Of a stretch of DNA of 64,000 nt, positions 1-11,422 are shown piece by piece; the stretch's first letter is position 1, and each line of letters opens with the position of its first letter. A program made the position numbers and the translations under genes. Under the pieces are notes generated by a model, which was given only the letters and a program-made list of their open reading frames with translations, was not told the DNA's origin and ran no database searches. This DNA is from Nemania diffusa (Eukaryota > Ascomycota > Sordariomycetes > Xylariales > Xylariaceae), in the NCBI GenBank assembly GCA_038501195.1, contig JBBPUQ010000003.1, forward strand, positions 5,610,501 to 5,674,500, read 5' to 3'.

Positions 1-53
1 CCCGTGGCGCCGTAGAATGCGGTCTGGATATAATCCATGAACTCACGCATCAT
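1..53 (-). CDS. mdm10: MDM10, N-terminal fragment (gene runs off the window)
   Basis: Reading leftwards from the ATG at 53 (or the adjacent ATG at 50) gives MMREFMDYIQTAFYGATG. This matches the well-conserved start of fungal Mdm10, the mitochondrial outer-membrane beta-barrel of the ER-mitochondria encounter structure (ERMES) that also works with the SAM complex in barrel assembly. Only about 17 codons are inside the window, so the call rests on this short N-terminal block (FMDYxQxAFYxATG). No other family with this start comes to mind. The rest of the gene lies to the left. Confidence 0.75.
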   Translation of the reverse strand, partial: MMREFMDYIQTAFYGAT

Positions 54-1426
54 GCCCACCGAAAAGAGGAGGAAGGGGAAAAAAGGAGTAGAGGGCGGCG
101 GGGCGAACGACGGCAGCTACCGGGACAGCATTGAAATTTGTTAGTGTAGCTACCTCAACCTCCGAGTTTATGGTATAGTGAGTCTATCTCTAAGAACGTC
201 ACAGGTTGTCTGTGGTTGGAATTGGATTCGGCATGAGCTGAGGTAGCTACCACTTAAAGTCTAGCTAGACGGTTAAGTCTATCCAGCTTTAATCGTGCAG
301 GTACCTATACCTAGGTACCTACCTAAATAGGTAGGTGGGGCTCACGCTGATAACTAATAGCCGGATATTAACCGACAGACACCTCAAGATACCTAGATAG
401 GTAATTGTAACAAGCAACAGCCACTTAGATTTCAAGGTTTATTTACTACTGTACCTATCAATTAACAGAGGTAGATAGATGCTTTCTCATACAATGCCAT
501 AGAGGATAGTTGGCTTTTGTCAAGTCTATCTATTTCAGGTTTCAAGTGCACCTCACAAGAGCATTCTACTAGGTCCATTTAGCTAAATTATATTGATTTC
601 TAACCAACTCCAAAAATAGCTCGCTTTCGCATAGACATATAGCATCCTGTCGAGCTGCACTCCGCTATCCATCCGTCTACGGAAAGACGTTTCCTCCGTC
701 AGGCTAGTCCTCGGATCATCCCGCCTACCGATATAATGGACATAATCGGTAAATGCAAGAATAATCAACAAATGCAAGAACACGTAATCATTAAACGCGA
801 GAATAATCAGTAAATGCGAGAACGAATTATGTAAGCTTTGCTCCTGAATCTTACGTCACCCCGTTCTCAGATTCTCTGTCTTTCGTATGAACGATAAACC
901 GCATGGCAATACGATACCTACTGTGTAGTCGGCACAGGATTGTTGATAGCACCCCTGCCTCTAACTTATCTAGCTCGCGATTCCTTGCTTGATATGATAG
1001 GTATCCACATAGCAGAGGTGGTTGAATTATTAGCCCGGCGTCGGGAGATTGAACCCATCCTTAAGGCGAGTTCGTAGGAGGTTCCTCGAGGGTTAGGTAA
1101 GTAGCCACTTCGGACTTACGGCTTCCCCATGGAACAAGCAGCTTATACATACCAAAAGGGGATGAAGATAGCAGCCTCTACGCAGCTCGTGCCTACCTAG
1201 TTAAACTAACCTAGTTAAGTATTCTTAGCATGCTACCCTTTGCACCATCACGGAAACGCGGGTACTTGACAAGGCACCTCTTATAGGGAAATAGATTTAT
1301 AAGAATATCTCGCAGGATTATATACAAGGCAGCAGCTTATTGTCCATGTATATATAACTACCACGTCGATCCTCTCAAGTCATTTTATTGCAAAGAAACT
1401 TAAATTCACATCATCATCTACCAACC
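54..1426. other. intergenic, no gene seen
   Basis: This divergent spacer lies between MDM10 and the short-chain dehydrogenase. It holds stop-rich sequence and a cluster of CCTAGGTA/TAGGTAGG steps at about 297-340. A TATA box at its right end is listed separately. I see no coding exon, tRNA or other RNA. Confidence 0.6.
1351..1357 (+). promoter_or_regulatory. TATA box of the short-chain dehydrogenase
   Basis: TATATAA lies about 70 bases upstream of the ATG at 1427, a usual distance in filamentous fungi with short leaders. It is inferred from sequence and position only. Confidence 0.45.
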
Positions 1427-2518
1427 ATGACACAATCTCAAGTCTGGCTCATAACCGGAGCATCGCGCGGCCTAGGCTTCGACATGGCCAAAATCGCTCT
1501 TAAATCCGGCCACAAAGTCATCGCATGTCACCGTGGCAATAAGCCCGAGGACACCTCCAATTGGGACGAACTCGAGGCTCTCGGCGGTATCTGGACTCAA
1601 CTCGACGTCTCGAGTGATGACGCTGAGTCCAAAGTCAAGGCACTCGTGGTCGAGTATGGCAAGATAGATGTGTTGGTCAATAATGCAGGCTACGCCATCT
1701 TGGGAAGCATTGAAGACGTCCCGTGAGTAGCCATACATTTTATCTCTCGGCAGGAATATGTTCTCTTCATCTTGGCGGGGTTCGGAACACAGAATATTTG
1801 CTAACTAAACTCCTTTTTGTGGTTTATCCAGTCTTGATAATGTTCTGACCATCTTTAACACTAATTTACTCGGCACTTTGCGGACTATCAAAGGTGTATT
1901 ACCATCAATGCGTGAGCGCAAAACCGGGACCATCGTCAACATCAGTAGCTCTGTCGCTATCGACCCTATTCCAGCTCTTGGTATTTATACCGCTACGAAA
2001 TGTGCTATGGAAGGTATGGTTCTATTAGTCCTTTATTCTCCTCTCCCTATGCAACCCCCTTTTCTCTTATGACACGTACTACTTACGCTATTAACTATAT
2101 CCCATTTTCTGGTTACTAAAAATGCACGTCTTCACAACTAGGATACACAGAGACACTGCAGACAGAAGTCTCCGCGTTCGGCATCCGCGTCTTGCTGGTC
2201 GAGCCCGGTGCAGTAGCCACAGAATTCGCATCACCGACAGGCTCCGGCGCTCGAGTGGAAGCCAGCAAGCCCTATCAAGACGGCATCGTCAAGCAGCTCT
2301 CGGATTACCTTTCTTCTCCACAGTATGCCTCATCAGGCGCGTCCCCCGAGACCGTCGCGGGGCGAATTGTCGAGGCGGTCGACGGGACAGGCCTTACGGC
2401 CGGCAAGGAGATCAGACTTCGCCTCCCGCTTGGAAAGGATGCGGGTGCTAGCGCTGAGAAGAGAGCTGCCATGTTCGCCGATCTAGCAAATCTGAAGGAG
2501 GTCTGGAGTAGTGTTTGA
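1427..2518 (+). CDS. short-chain dehydrogenase/reductase (classical SDR)
   Basis: There are three exons: 1427-1722, 1832-2013 and 2142-2518. The introns begin GTGAGT and GTATGG and end CAG and TAG. They total 855 nt, or 284 residues, the usual length of classical SDRs. The ATG at 1427 sits in a good context (aaccATGac) and opens directly into the strand and nucleotide-binding loop TGASRGLG. NNAG follows at about residue 90, the catalytic Ser in NISSS, and YTATK as the YxxxK pair, so all catalytic residues are present. The enzyme should oxidise or reduce a carbonyl/hydroxyl with NAD(P); the substrate cannot be read from the sequence. It is the first gene of the accessory-looking stretch that contains the Pls-like enzyme, so a tailoring role is possible but unproven. 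Confidence 0.9.
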
Positions 2519-3156
2519 TATTGATTCGAACATGGGTATAAATATGGTAACCCTAGAATCCATGGACCCCTGAATACACTGTACACTATCACCATCCGAT
2601 GTATTTTATAACGAACCCACCCACCCTACTTTGTTCTCGGTTTAATTAAGCCAATATCTAGAAATTTAGATATTTATCTATCGATTCCCAGCTTTTTGAG
2701 TAGTTAGAACGCCTCATCTAATAGGCATAGATATCTTAGCTCAAATGCTGACGTCCTTTGTAACATGATCTCCGAATTCGGTAATATGCCAATATAGAAC
2801 TCCTTTGTTGGCCACAGTTCATAATATGATTTAGGGCGATCCTTTGTTACCACGGATAAAATATTTTCTCGAGGGGATGTAGCTAACGGTCTCCCTAGTC
2901 ACTCATACTTCAAGCCCAGAACTTACTTATCAAACGACTAAAGGCACAATTCACGAATACCGACACAATAGTAATATCTACCACGCCCCCTTATCGCACG
3001 CAATCAGGTCACAAGATTGAGGATCTATTCCCTGTGAAAATCATAAAAACTCTCCTAGTTAAGCACGGATAATTAGGATTACCTACGAGGCGATAGCCAA
3101 CTGCGTCTGTGGTACACATATCAATATAAAATCTAACCCAACGCGGCACTCCCACA
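2519..3156. other. intergenic, no gene seen
   Basis: AT-rich spacer between two plus-strand genes. No exon, repeat or RNA could be supported. Confidence 0.5.
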
Positions 3157-3567
3157 ATGCCCCTCCCCGGGGTAACAGCTTTCAGATGCATGTTGGCCAT
3201 CTTAGCCTACAATACGTACCTATCGGTATATTACGACTCAGGTAGCTCCCCCAATGCTATCCGTAGGAAATACTCCCCCACCACCAAAGCCGCGCCAACT
3301 CCCTCGACATTTCTCACCGCCGAGGGCCTATATAAGCCCAGTACTATTTTTAAAGGATACGACCTAGGTTTTCTCACCTTACATAACATCGTGGAGTGCT
3401 ACATCGCTTACCATGTGGCTATCTTGTACATCTGGCCCTTCTGGAGGGTCGTCAGAGACGGCTTCAGTTTTGGCAGATTTTCTTGGAATCTCGTCGCGGG
3501 TTGGTCGCTAGCGTTCTTTATCTATATCGTGTTCTCGATCGTCGAAAAGTACTATCACCTTGCTTAA
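3157..3567 (+). CDS. small membrane protein of unknown function
   Basis: This is an uninterrupted 136-codon frame starting at ATG 3157 (context acaATGcc). The C-terminal half has two strongly hydrophobic stretches, about residues 88-107 and 113-131, each long enough to cross a membrane. They are rich in Trp, Tyr and Phe and are followed by a short charged tail. A weaker hydrophobic patch lies near the N-terminus. I do not recognise the family. Base composition and codon use look like a real gene rather than intergenic DNA, and no other frame competes. It lies about 460 bases from the convergent 3' end of the Pls-like gene. An additional upstream exon cannot be excluded. Confidence 0.5.
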   Translation: MPLPGVTAFRCMLAILAYNTYLSVYYDSGSSPNAIRRKYSPTTKAAPTPSTFLTAEGLYKPSTIFKGYDLGFLTLHNIVECYIAYHVAILYIWPFWRVVRDGFSFGRFSWNLVAGWSLAFFIYIVFSIVEKYYHLA

Positions 3568-4025
3568 TCTAAGTAGGATAGCAAGGATGGAGAATTGGGG
3601 TATCGGCGATATGGGGTTAGGGATGATAAGTTGAGAAACAACCGGACCTTCCTTAGTTCAATTCGTGTAATCTTGTATTTTTGGTTGGGATTGTTAACAC
3701 TGGTGGCGGTTATTACTTCATGGAGACATGTGGGTTAATATAGTTACGCCGAGCTAGTATATTGTAACTCACGTTTCTCATTCTCGATATACTTATAACT
3801 GCCTAAGCAATATATTAAGTACTATACGAGAGTGATATAAACCTTTGTTGATAAAATTACGACTGATCATATTGTGGACTCGACTAATTGCTAGGTGAAG
3901 AAAGCCTTGGGTATGTTGAACGTCCAGTTTGATTAATACCTAATTATACTATCAACTTGCGGTCTAAATTAATTACCGTGTATCTATAATCATATTAAGT
4001 TCCATTAAGCCCCGTCTCATATTAT
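3568..4025. other. convergent intergenic spacer
   Basis: AT-rich 3' spacer between the small membrane protein and the Pls-like gene. No feature seen. Confidence 0.5.
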
Positions 4026-7000
4026 TCATGACATGTCTGATGTCCCTGATGTCCTCTTCACCACAACTCTGCTAGCTGGCCAGCCCTGCATCGTCGCGCC
4101 CTCCTCGACGACATCTCCACCCATGATCAGGGTGTTTTCCAAAAGACAGCTATCATTTTCCATTCTGGCACCACTCAACAGCCGACTATTAGTCCTCAGT
4201 ACACATCGATCGCCGACATGAAGAGTATTCAAGTCGAACTTGCCGCGGGTGTTAACATGTCCGACGAGACTAGCATCGTCCACGACCACTCTATCGCCCA
4301 TGGTCAGGAGATCGGGCTCCGTGAACAATAAGCTCGGCTCGCCACTCACAAACAGAGCACAATCCCATCCAATCTTAGCGCCCAGAGCCCGGAAATACCA
4401 CGTCATGTACGCCGTGCCCGTAAGCAAGCCGAGGATACCGTGGCCTGCGAAACACATCCGCCGGATCCTCTCAATGGCCATGAAGAGCTGCCATCGCTGG
4501 CAGTAGCTGCTCTTGTCCCAGTCATAATTGCCGGGCTGTCTCCGGCCGAGAAGTATCCATTTCGCCGCTATGACGACGCTGAGAGCGAAAATACTCTGCG
4601 CCGCCAAAAAGGCAGAAAGAAGCGCAGTACACAAGGAAAACAGAATCAGTGGATCGTACCAGCTGCCGTTGCCCAGCCATAAAGTGCCCTCGAACACGTC
4701 GGCCACGACCTGGATCGAGGAGAGGGACGCAGCGCTCCAGTAGACGCTAGTAAGGATGATTGTGAAAGACGAGTAGAGAAAGATCATCCATTGGCGCCAG
4801 ACGAAGTACGGTGCCTTGTGTTGATAGAAAGCCTTGCCGAATGGTGACGTGGCGTCATCTTCCATGTTACTACTCGCCGTCTCTCCCTCCAGAATAGCCA
4901 CTGTAATTATCGCGTTGTTATACCCCTTTTCGAGATCCTTACTGGGATGTGTGGGTCGAGCGTCGGTCGGGGTATCAAGATCATATTTACCATCAGAATG
5001 CTGTGTCTGGTCCATATGAAGGTATTTACTAGCTCTTCCGACGTTTGTACCGTCAACGGCGACACCTTTTTCGTTGTCTAGGCGGTGCCCAAGGAAGACA
5101 GAATCACCGGCTTTCGATCCGACATAGACACCATTCGGTTCGTAAGTCTTACCCCTTTTCGTAAGACACCCGCTACCCAACGTCGTCCCTTCTCCAACGA
5201 CGACTCCAGGACACGCGACGACACGGTCTGCTATCATAGCGTCGTTCTTGATAGTGACGTAGCCGGAGCCGATGCCGTCGGAAGTGACCAAATGGCTCCG
5301 CGATCCGAAGACGACGTTGTTTCCCACATCGAGTAATTCGTAGTCTCCAATACTAGGGCCGGTTCCGGGCCAGTATATCCTACGACCAGCCTTCCCGCCG
5401 AGCATTCTTATCGCCACGCTGGTGGCCTCGTAGTGCTGACCGAAGAGGTGTGTAAGCTCAAATAGGGTTGTGTTTGGCATTAAAGAGTTCATGAGCGTCA
5501 TCCTCCACTGATCGATGCTGCTCCTCCTGGCCGCCATAGTCGGCCGTAAAGGCCCAAATGCGACCGCCACGAGTTTTCTGATAAGAACCACGAAGGCAAA
5601 TACAAAGAATGGGCCGAAAAAAGTGCGGAGAAAGCGAGCAAAGTAATACCAACCCACTCTCTCTCCTTCCGAGAACCAATGCAGGATCGTGATTAGCCCG
5701 CTACGCAGCTGCTGGGCTTCCGGTAGGACAAGACCTATGAGACCGAGCAACCAAGGGAGGTTGTAGATGAATTTGGAAATAACCTGGAGAGGGAATACGC
5801 CGAGGGCGGATACCACCCAGTGAGACTTGGGGGCTTTCGTGGCGGATAGGTCGCGGTTCTCTTCGCTTGCATCTTGTAGTTCCCAAGATGATGATCTGGC
5901 GCCAATGCAGGCACCAGCTGGGATCGTCGTGCCGGGGGCGACGACAGAGCTCACACCTACCGATGCATCTCTGCCTATCGTGATCTTTCCCAGGTACATT
6001 GTCGTGTTGTGTTCACCGGCCATAGGACGTACAACGCAGCGGTCCAGTGTCTGTCAATATGAAAAGTTAGCAATTGATGATGCCAGCCCCTGAGGTATCC
6101 CGAGCAGTATAACCAAGCAAAGTTTAAAACTTGGCTGAAGCGCCAAACGAAGAGTAAAACATATAGGAATCACTTACGACATTATCTCCTATATCAAGAA
6201 GATCCCACTCGCCCAACTGGACTCTCTTAAGCGTAACGCCCGACCCGATCTTAGCGCCCAAGAGGCGATAATACCAGACATTCGACACCTCAGTCCAGCC
6301 AAAGCAGCCCTTGCCCGCGACAGCGACAATCTTCTGCGCCAGCCACCACCGCGTATGGTAGCTCCCCCACATGGGATACAGCCCCTCCCGATGGCGACCA
6401 ACAATAACCCACTTAGCGACGATGCCGACCCAGGGCATGGCGACCCGCGCGAACACGCGCGCGAGCAGGATGCTGACGACGACGTTGAACAGGCGCCCCA
6501 CCACCGAGACCCCCGTGCTCTTGCCCTGCGAGTACACGAGCGCGTAGATGAAGAACGTCCACGGCAGCGCGCGGCGCAGCGGGTAGACCACCAGCATTGG
6601 GACAAGCTGCAGCAGGAGCAGCGCCGGGTTCGTCGAGCTGTAGCTCGCTCCCGCCCCCCCTGCCGTCCCCGTCCCCGGTCCCGGCAGGGTGGTGGTGCTC
6701 GAGTTCCCGGACAGCGCGCGCCGCGCGAGCTCCTCGTCCACGTGCGCCCGCAGGCCGTCGACGGAGCCGTGCCGGAACATGTAGTCGACGGGCACGCGCA
6801 CGCCGAGCTCGGCGCGGATGGCGGACAGCAGGCGGCCGGCGCGCAGGGAGTCGCCGCCGAGGTCGAAGAAGTGCGCTGCTGGCGGGACGTCTGCGGCCGC
6901 ACGCAGATGGAGGATCTCGGCGAACAGGCGCGCGAGCCTCTGCGCTGTCGAGTCGGCTAGTGTCGTCGTCTCCGAGGCTGTCATCTCCTTCATGAGCTGC

Positions 7001-9191
7001 GCGAGGGCGGTCGTGTCGACGGCGCCTAGGGTATCGCGGGGCAGGGGGGAGGGGACGGTTGTGAGGGTCTGCGGCACGAGGTACCCGTCTATTTGCGCGA
7101 AGAGGGCGTTGCGGAGCGCGGCCATGTCTGCGTCTTCTGGTGCCTCGGCGCCGATGGACCGGGGCGCGACGTAGGCGTTTAGCACGCCCGTCTCGGGATG
7201 CGCCTCGACGTGGATCTCCAGGGCCTCCGGGAGGATCCTCTCGATCTCTAGCTGGGCCTGTTGCGGCGTGATGTGGCACAGACTCGACGGGATGGGGACG
7301 GCGAGCTCGGTCTCCGGCGGCGGACACGGCGCCTCTCGGTGTCTGGCAGGGAACGGCGTATCGTCGTCCACGCATGGGATGTCGAGTCTCTCGCCGAGCC
7401 GCACGCGGAGGACCTTGTTGTTGCGCTTCGGCACGTCGTCCATGTATACGATGACCACGGGCCACTTGACGGACTGCAGCGACGACCGCAGGGCCTCGTG
7501 CAGGCAGCGCAGGTCCACGCGCGGCTGTGCCGGCGGCGTCACGAGGACGATGCCTACGACTTCTTGGAGGGTCTCGTGGCGCACGGAGAATGCTAGAGCC
7601 TGGGAAACCCTCCCGAAGATCGGCGAGTCTGCCCGCGCTGCTGCTGTGATGATTGCGTTCTCTACTTCGAAGGGGGAGATGAGCTCGCCACCGCGATTAA
7701 TGACTTCTTTGCTCCGCCCTGTGATGTAGAGATATCGGTCTTGGTCTAGGTACCCTATGTCGCCTGTGTCAAACCACCCTTGCGAGTTAAATGCTGACCT
7801 GTCGAGAGAGCCGTCTGGTCGAAGATAACCCTGGAAGAGAGGACTGCCGCGAAGACATATTCGTCCGGGCACAAAGCTGTTCACTTCGTTGTCGGCCCCG
7901 TCCATTATTGCCAGCTCTGGGCCTGTGATGATACCTGAAGTCCCCGGACGGTCGAGAGAATATGTCAAAGGCGGAGTGCTGATGGGCATGCATTCTGTCA
8001 TGCCGTAACTTGGGAGCACTATGCATTGGAAGGTATCTCGGATTCGCTCCGCCAGAGCGGGAAGAAGTGAACCAGCCGCATTACAAACGAGGCGGATTCG
8101 GCTACAAAAAATAAAGAGAGAGGTTAGTAATCTTATTAACAGATTATAACCAAAGACACAATGAATAGAGTGACTGGCTCCAGATCGAATTAAAGCGCAT
8201 CAACAGGAATGTAAAATTTCCCAACCAGCAGAAAAGAACGCCATAGTACTCACCATCTCTGCAAAGCTTCATATCTGCTTGTGACCTCGTCTAAAATAAG
8301 CGAGTGCATTGTTGGCGAAGCATAGTACCAGGTGGGCTGGCTGTCTTCTACCTGGTCCCAAAACAAGTTCGGGTCGAAGCTGGGACAGCAAATAGTCGAG
8401 CCCCCCGAGAGCAAGGGGGCGAAGAGATTGCGAATTATTCCACCACTGGTTCAGAGCCCCTGTTAGCCACCGACATACCGGTGAGTTTCACCCTCACGAT
8501 GGGGCGCGGGGTAGGGTAGGGAGGTAGGGCCACGATGGGGGACTTACACATGATACAGTGGCATCATGTTCAAGCACACATCCTGACTTGTCAATCCCCA
8601 CGAACTGATAACAAGCTGAACACCGTGCAAGATGGTTGCAACGGTGATCGGGACAACCTTCCTGTTACCGCTGGTACCGCTGGTGAAAAGAATCACGGCG
8701 ATATCTCGGGGTCCGTTGGGAGTCGGGCGTCGGAGAGTCTGGGTTGATATGCTCTCTTCCTCTTCGAGTCGGAGGCCGACATCTCGATCTTCGTCGATAT
8801 GGAACGTATCGAGCCCGGTCTGCTCGAGTTGTAGTGCGTATGCCTCTGAGTGACAGGTTACGATGGCACATGCCCCTGAGAGCGCGAGATCGGCTCGTAC
8901 TTGCTCTGGCCCCGCGGCCGGGTTGATCGGGGCGGCCACATAGGTATTAGATACGGCGACGATAGCGGCTGCGAGGAGTGGTCCGTTTGGGAGGACGATG
9001 GCAACAATGGGTTTTCGTTGAGGGTTCTTATTCACGGTGGTGATGGCAAAGCACGAGACGAAACTGTGGAGGTTTCTGTAAGAGATGGCAGGTTTGGAAT
9101 TAGAATATCGTAGGGCCGGATCGGAGCTCAACTTAAGATAGTTCAATAAACAAGGCACTTGCTGGGTCGAAGACCCCTTAGGACGAGCCAT
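4026..9191 (-). CDS. Pls-like adenylation-thiolation-(TM-C)x3 synthetase
   Basis: There are four exons, read leftwards: 9191-8548, 8445-8254, 8101-6178 and 6050-4026 (4785 nt, 1594 residues). All three introns keep frame with GTAAGT/GTGAGT donors. The adenylation domain covers about 1-560: TSGTSG near 170, MPLYHVGG near 210, SYGMTE near 310, GWFDTGD, GRSKEVINRGGE and the A10 lysine in NNKVLR. The thiolation domain follows, with Ser697 in DLGGDS for phosphopantetheine. Three left-handed beta-helix C domains come next, at about 880-980, 1125-1245 and 1460-1580, each opened by hydrophobic membrane pairs and by a YRLLGAKIG-like motif in C1 and C3. This order (A, T, three TM-pair/C-domain modules) is that of epsilon-poly-L-lysine synthetase Pls, whose C domains form isopeptide bonds at the membrane; fungal relatives are known. 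There is no condensation, thioesterase or reductase domain. The A4 region resembles acyl-CoA synthetases, so a non-amino-acid substrate is possible. Product unknown. Confidence 0.88.
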
Positions 9192-11422
9192 GGCGCCTTG
9201 AATCTATGGATGGAGGATGATCGATATGGATTGGAAAAAGAGAACTATTCTGTATGCAAAGAGACTACTTATATAGAGGAACAACTTGCCATGACACCTG
9301 TCCTGACGATACACCAATCCTCACGGATAGAGGTTTTCAAGGCCGTATCAAAATAATTCATGTATACTATCCAGCGATTACAACCGGAGCAATGAAGTGA
9401 TGGATGACTATTGACATGGGCCTATGAGTATATAGGTAGTATTATCCACTTGCCTATCAGGGCCAGACTGATCGAGATCTACAACCATAATAAGCTAAAT
9501 GGGATGCCATTATCATGACTACTCCTGTGAGGTTATTCGGAAGGGGCTCGGGTTCCTGCATTCTTAGTCAAGGTTCTGTCAAGGGAGGAGGATACGACGG
9601 TAGAAACCTTGTCCAGCTGGAAGGACGATCCTATTGTGGGCATTCACACCGCTGGCGAACAAAGTCTTATCTTTTGGCAGTGCGACTATAGCACAAAAAG
9701 CCCGTCCGGTAGGCCGATGGCAGCACGAAAATGGCATATATCTACAATCTGCGATGGTGTTGTGGTCCTGCGGCTTATAAGTGGGTTAGCCAAGTCGTGG
9801 GCACTCGACGTAGTTGGCTGGCACAACATGCGGCCCTACTTACAGCGTACCATGGTCTGGGCAACTGGATTTTCTTATTCGTGCATCTTATGTTCAAAAA
9901 AAAAAAAAAAGACTGTAAGCGTTTTGATAGGAAATAAAATCAATTCACTCAAATACCGAACTACCTACCATAGCCATTGTAATAATGTAGCTTTTTTTTC
10001 ATTGGGTGGAAACGCCCAATTGACATGGCGATGAATAAAATCTGAGACAGCATCAGTAAAATACTGATAGACACTTGGCATAGTGCGGTATTTTTGCACA
10101 GCCACTGTGAAACCGATGAGACAGATCTTTACAATCAGGGCCAACTCTCGACGCGTACTCGAGCGTCCCATAGCGTCCCATCACGGCAAACGAGAGACGT
10201 ATGCAGCCCAGAAATGCCACTAAGGACTGTGCAGCCTCTTGGCCGCCCGGTCCCTTGCTGATATGGAGGCGGCGACCGGCGATAAGGGACAAAACCACGC
10301 ATTACCGACAGATGGGTAGAGAGGCCATGAGGCTGCTCACCACATCAGACTCGGGACCTTTTCATTCGCCCGCAAGCCCCCTATCTTACACGGCGTTCTC
10401 ATGTACGGCGTTTATCGTGGTTGAAACTGAGTAAGAATTGTAAGTGAGCCGGGGATGCTCAATTGCCGTGGAATATGACGTTGGTATGCCCGGTAGAGGC
10501 TGTCTTGGCCTCACGTAATGAGTGCAAATGCCGCAATTCGATCGGCGGTGGAATGACGACTCCCCGCCAAGCATCGTCGAGATAACACGGTCAATAATCC
10601 ATTAGAAGGGAGGACAGAGTGGCTCTAATCTTGTTGCTCGTGCCACTCACGCCGTGGCTGTCTCTAGCGTTTTCGCGCCGTGGCGATTTGAGAATATGTG
10701 ACAAGGTGGCCTTACTACGGGGTGCATGAGTGAGCATGAGTGAAGTGAGTGAAGTTGAGTGCAGGCAGGATAGCCAAGTCTTGTGACGATGTCGTCGGCC
10801 ATTTCGACACGCGCCAGCTCTTTTCGGACACGAGTTATCGTGCAGGTAACAGGTGTGCATTAGTTCGACGTCGACGTGGTAGAGAGGTGGACGAGCGAGT
10901 AACAATCAATGCCCAGGTTTGGTAGTGTACTACGTGGGCTGCACAGTATTATCTAGTCTGGATAGGTGAGAACACGTACTTACATATACCATATACGTAG
11001 GTGAAGCTCCGAGTTCCTGCATGATGGAGTTTAGTTAGTGAACTTTGACGTGCCTGAGATAGATTGACGTCTGTCTGCATCGAGGCTGTGCATCGTGCAA
11101 GGTACGCAGTTATGTGTATGCTAGGTATGTAGTTATGTATTCTACATTACATATGTATGATGTAGGGTACTTACATACATATAAGCAGGTAAGGTACACG
11201 AGCTTGGCGTGGCGTTTTCCCGCGAGGGTTGGTTTCTATTATTATACATAATACCTGCCACTTACATCCTTGGACACTCTGTAAGTATTATTATTCTTCC
11301 CTTGACCCACTAGCTCACTTCCTCGGTGCCACAAACGCCTATCTGCCGTCTCGTCATTGTGACTGTGCTTACCTATACATACATGTATAGGCGTCTGAGA
11401 CTCCTTGGAAGCCAGCGGAAAC
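9192..11422. other. 2.2-kb intergenic region, no gene supported
   Basis: This divergent region lies between the Pls-like gene and the DHCR24-like gene. Several short open frames exist (for example around 9609-10034), but they start at non-ATG codons or have no recognisable motif, and I could not join them into a gene. A run of about 15 A lies at 9896-9911. Short direct repeats of gtgagtgaa type lie near 10720-10760. Confidence 0.5.
9269..9275 (-). promoter_or_regulatory. TATA box of the Pls-like gene
   Basis: On the minus strand this reads TATATAA, about 80 bases upstream of the ATG at 9191. It is inferred from motif and distance. Confidence 0.4.

Noticed and set aside
1011..1100. Possible tRNA-like T-arm on the minus strand (GGGTTCAATC)
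   Set aside because: Flanking stems do not pair and no anticodon arm could be drawn.
4026..9191. Pls-like gene as alpha-aminoadipate reductase (Lys2) or carboxylic acid reductase
   Set aside because: After the thiolation domain there are membrane segments and beta-helix domains, not an NAD(P)-binding reductase domain.
9609..10034. 141-codon open frame between the Pls-like and DHCR24-like genes
   Set aside because: It begins at TTG, runs through a poly-A stretch that would encode Lys repeats, and has no homology that I recognise.
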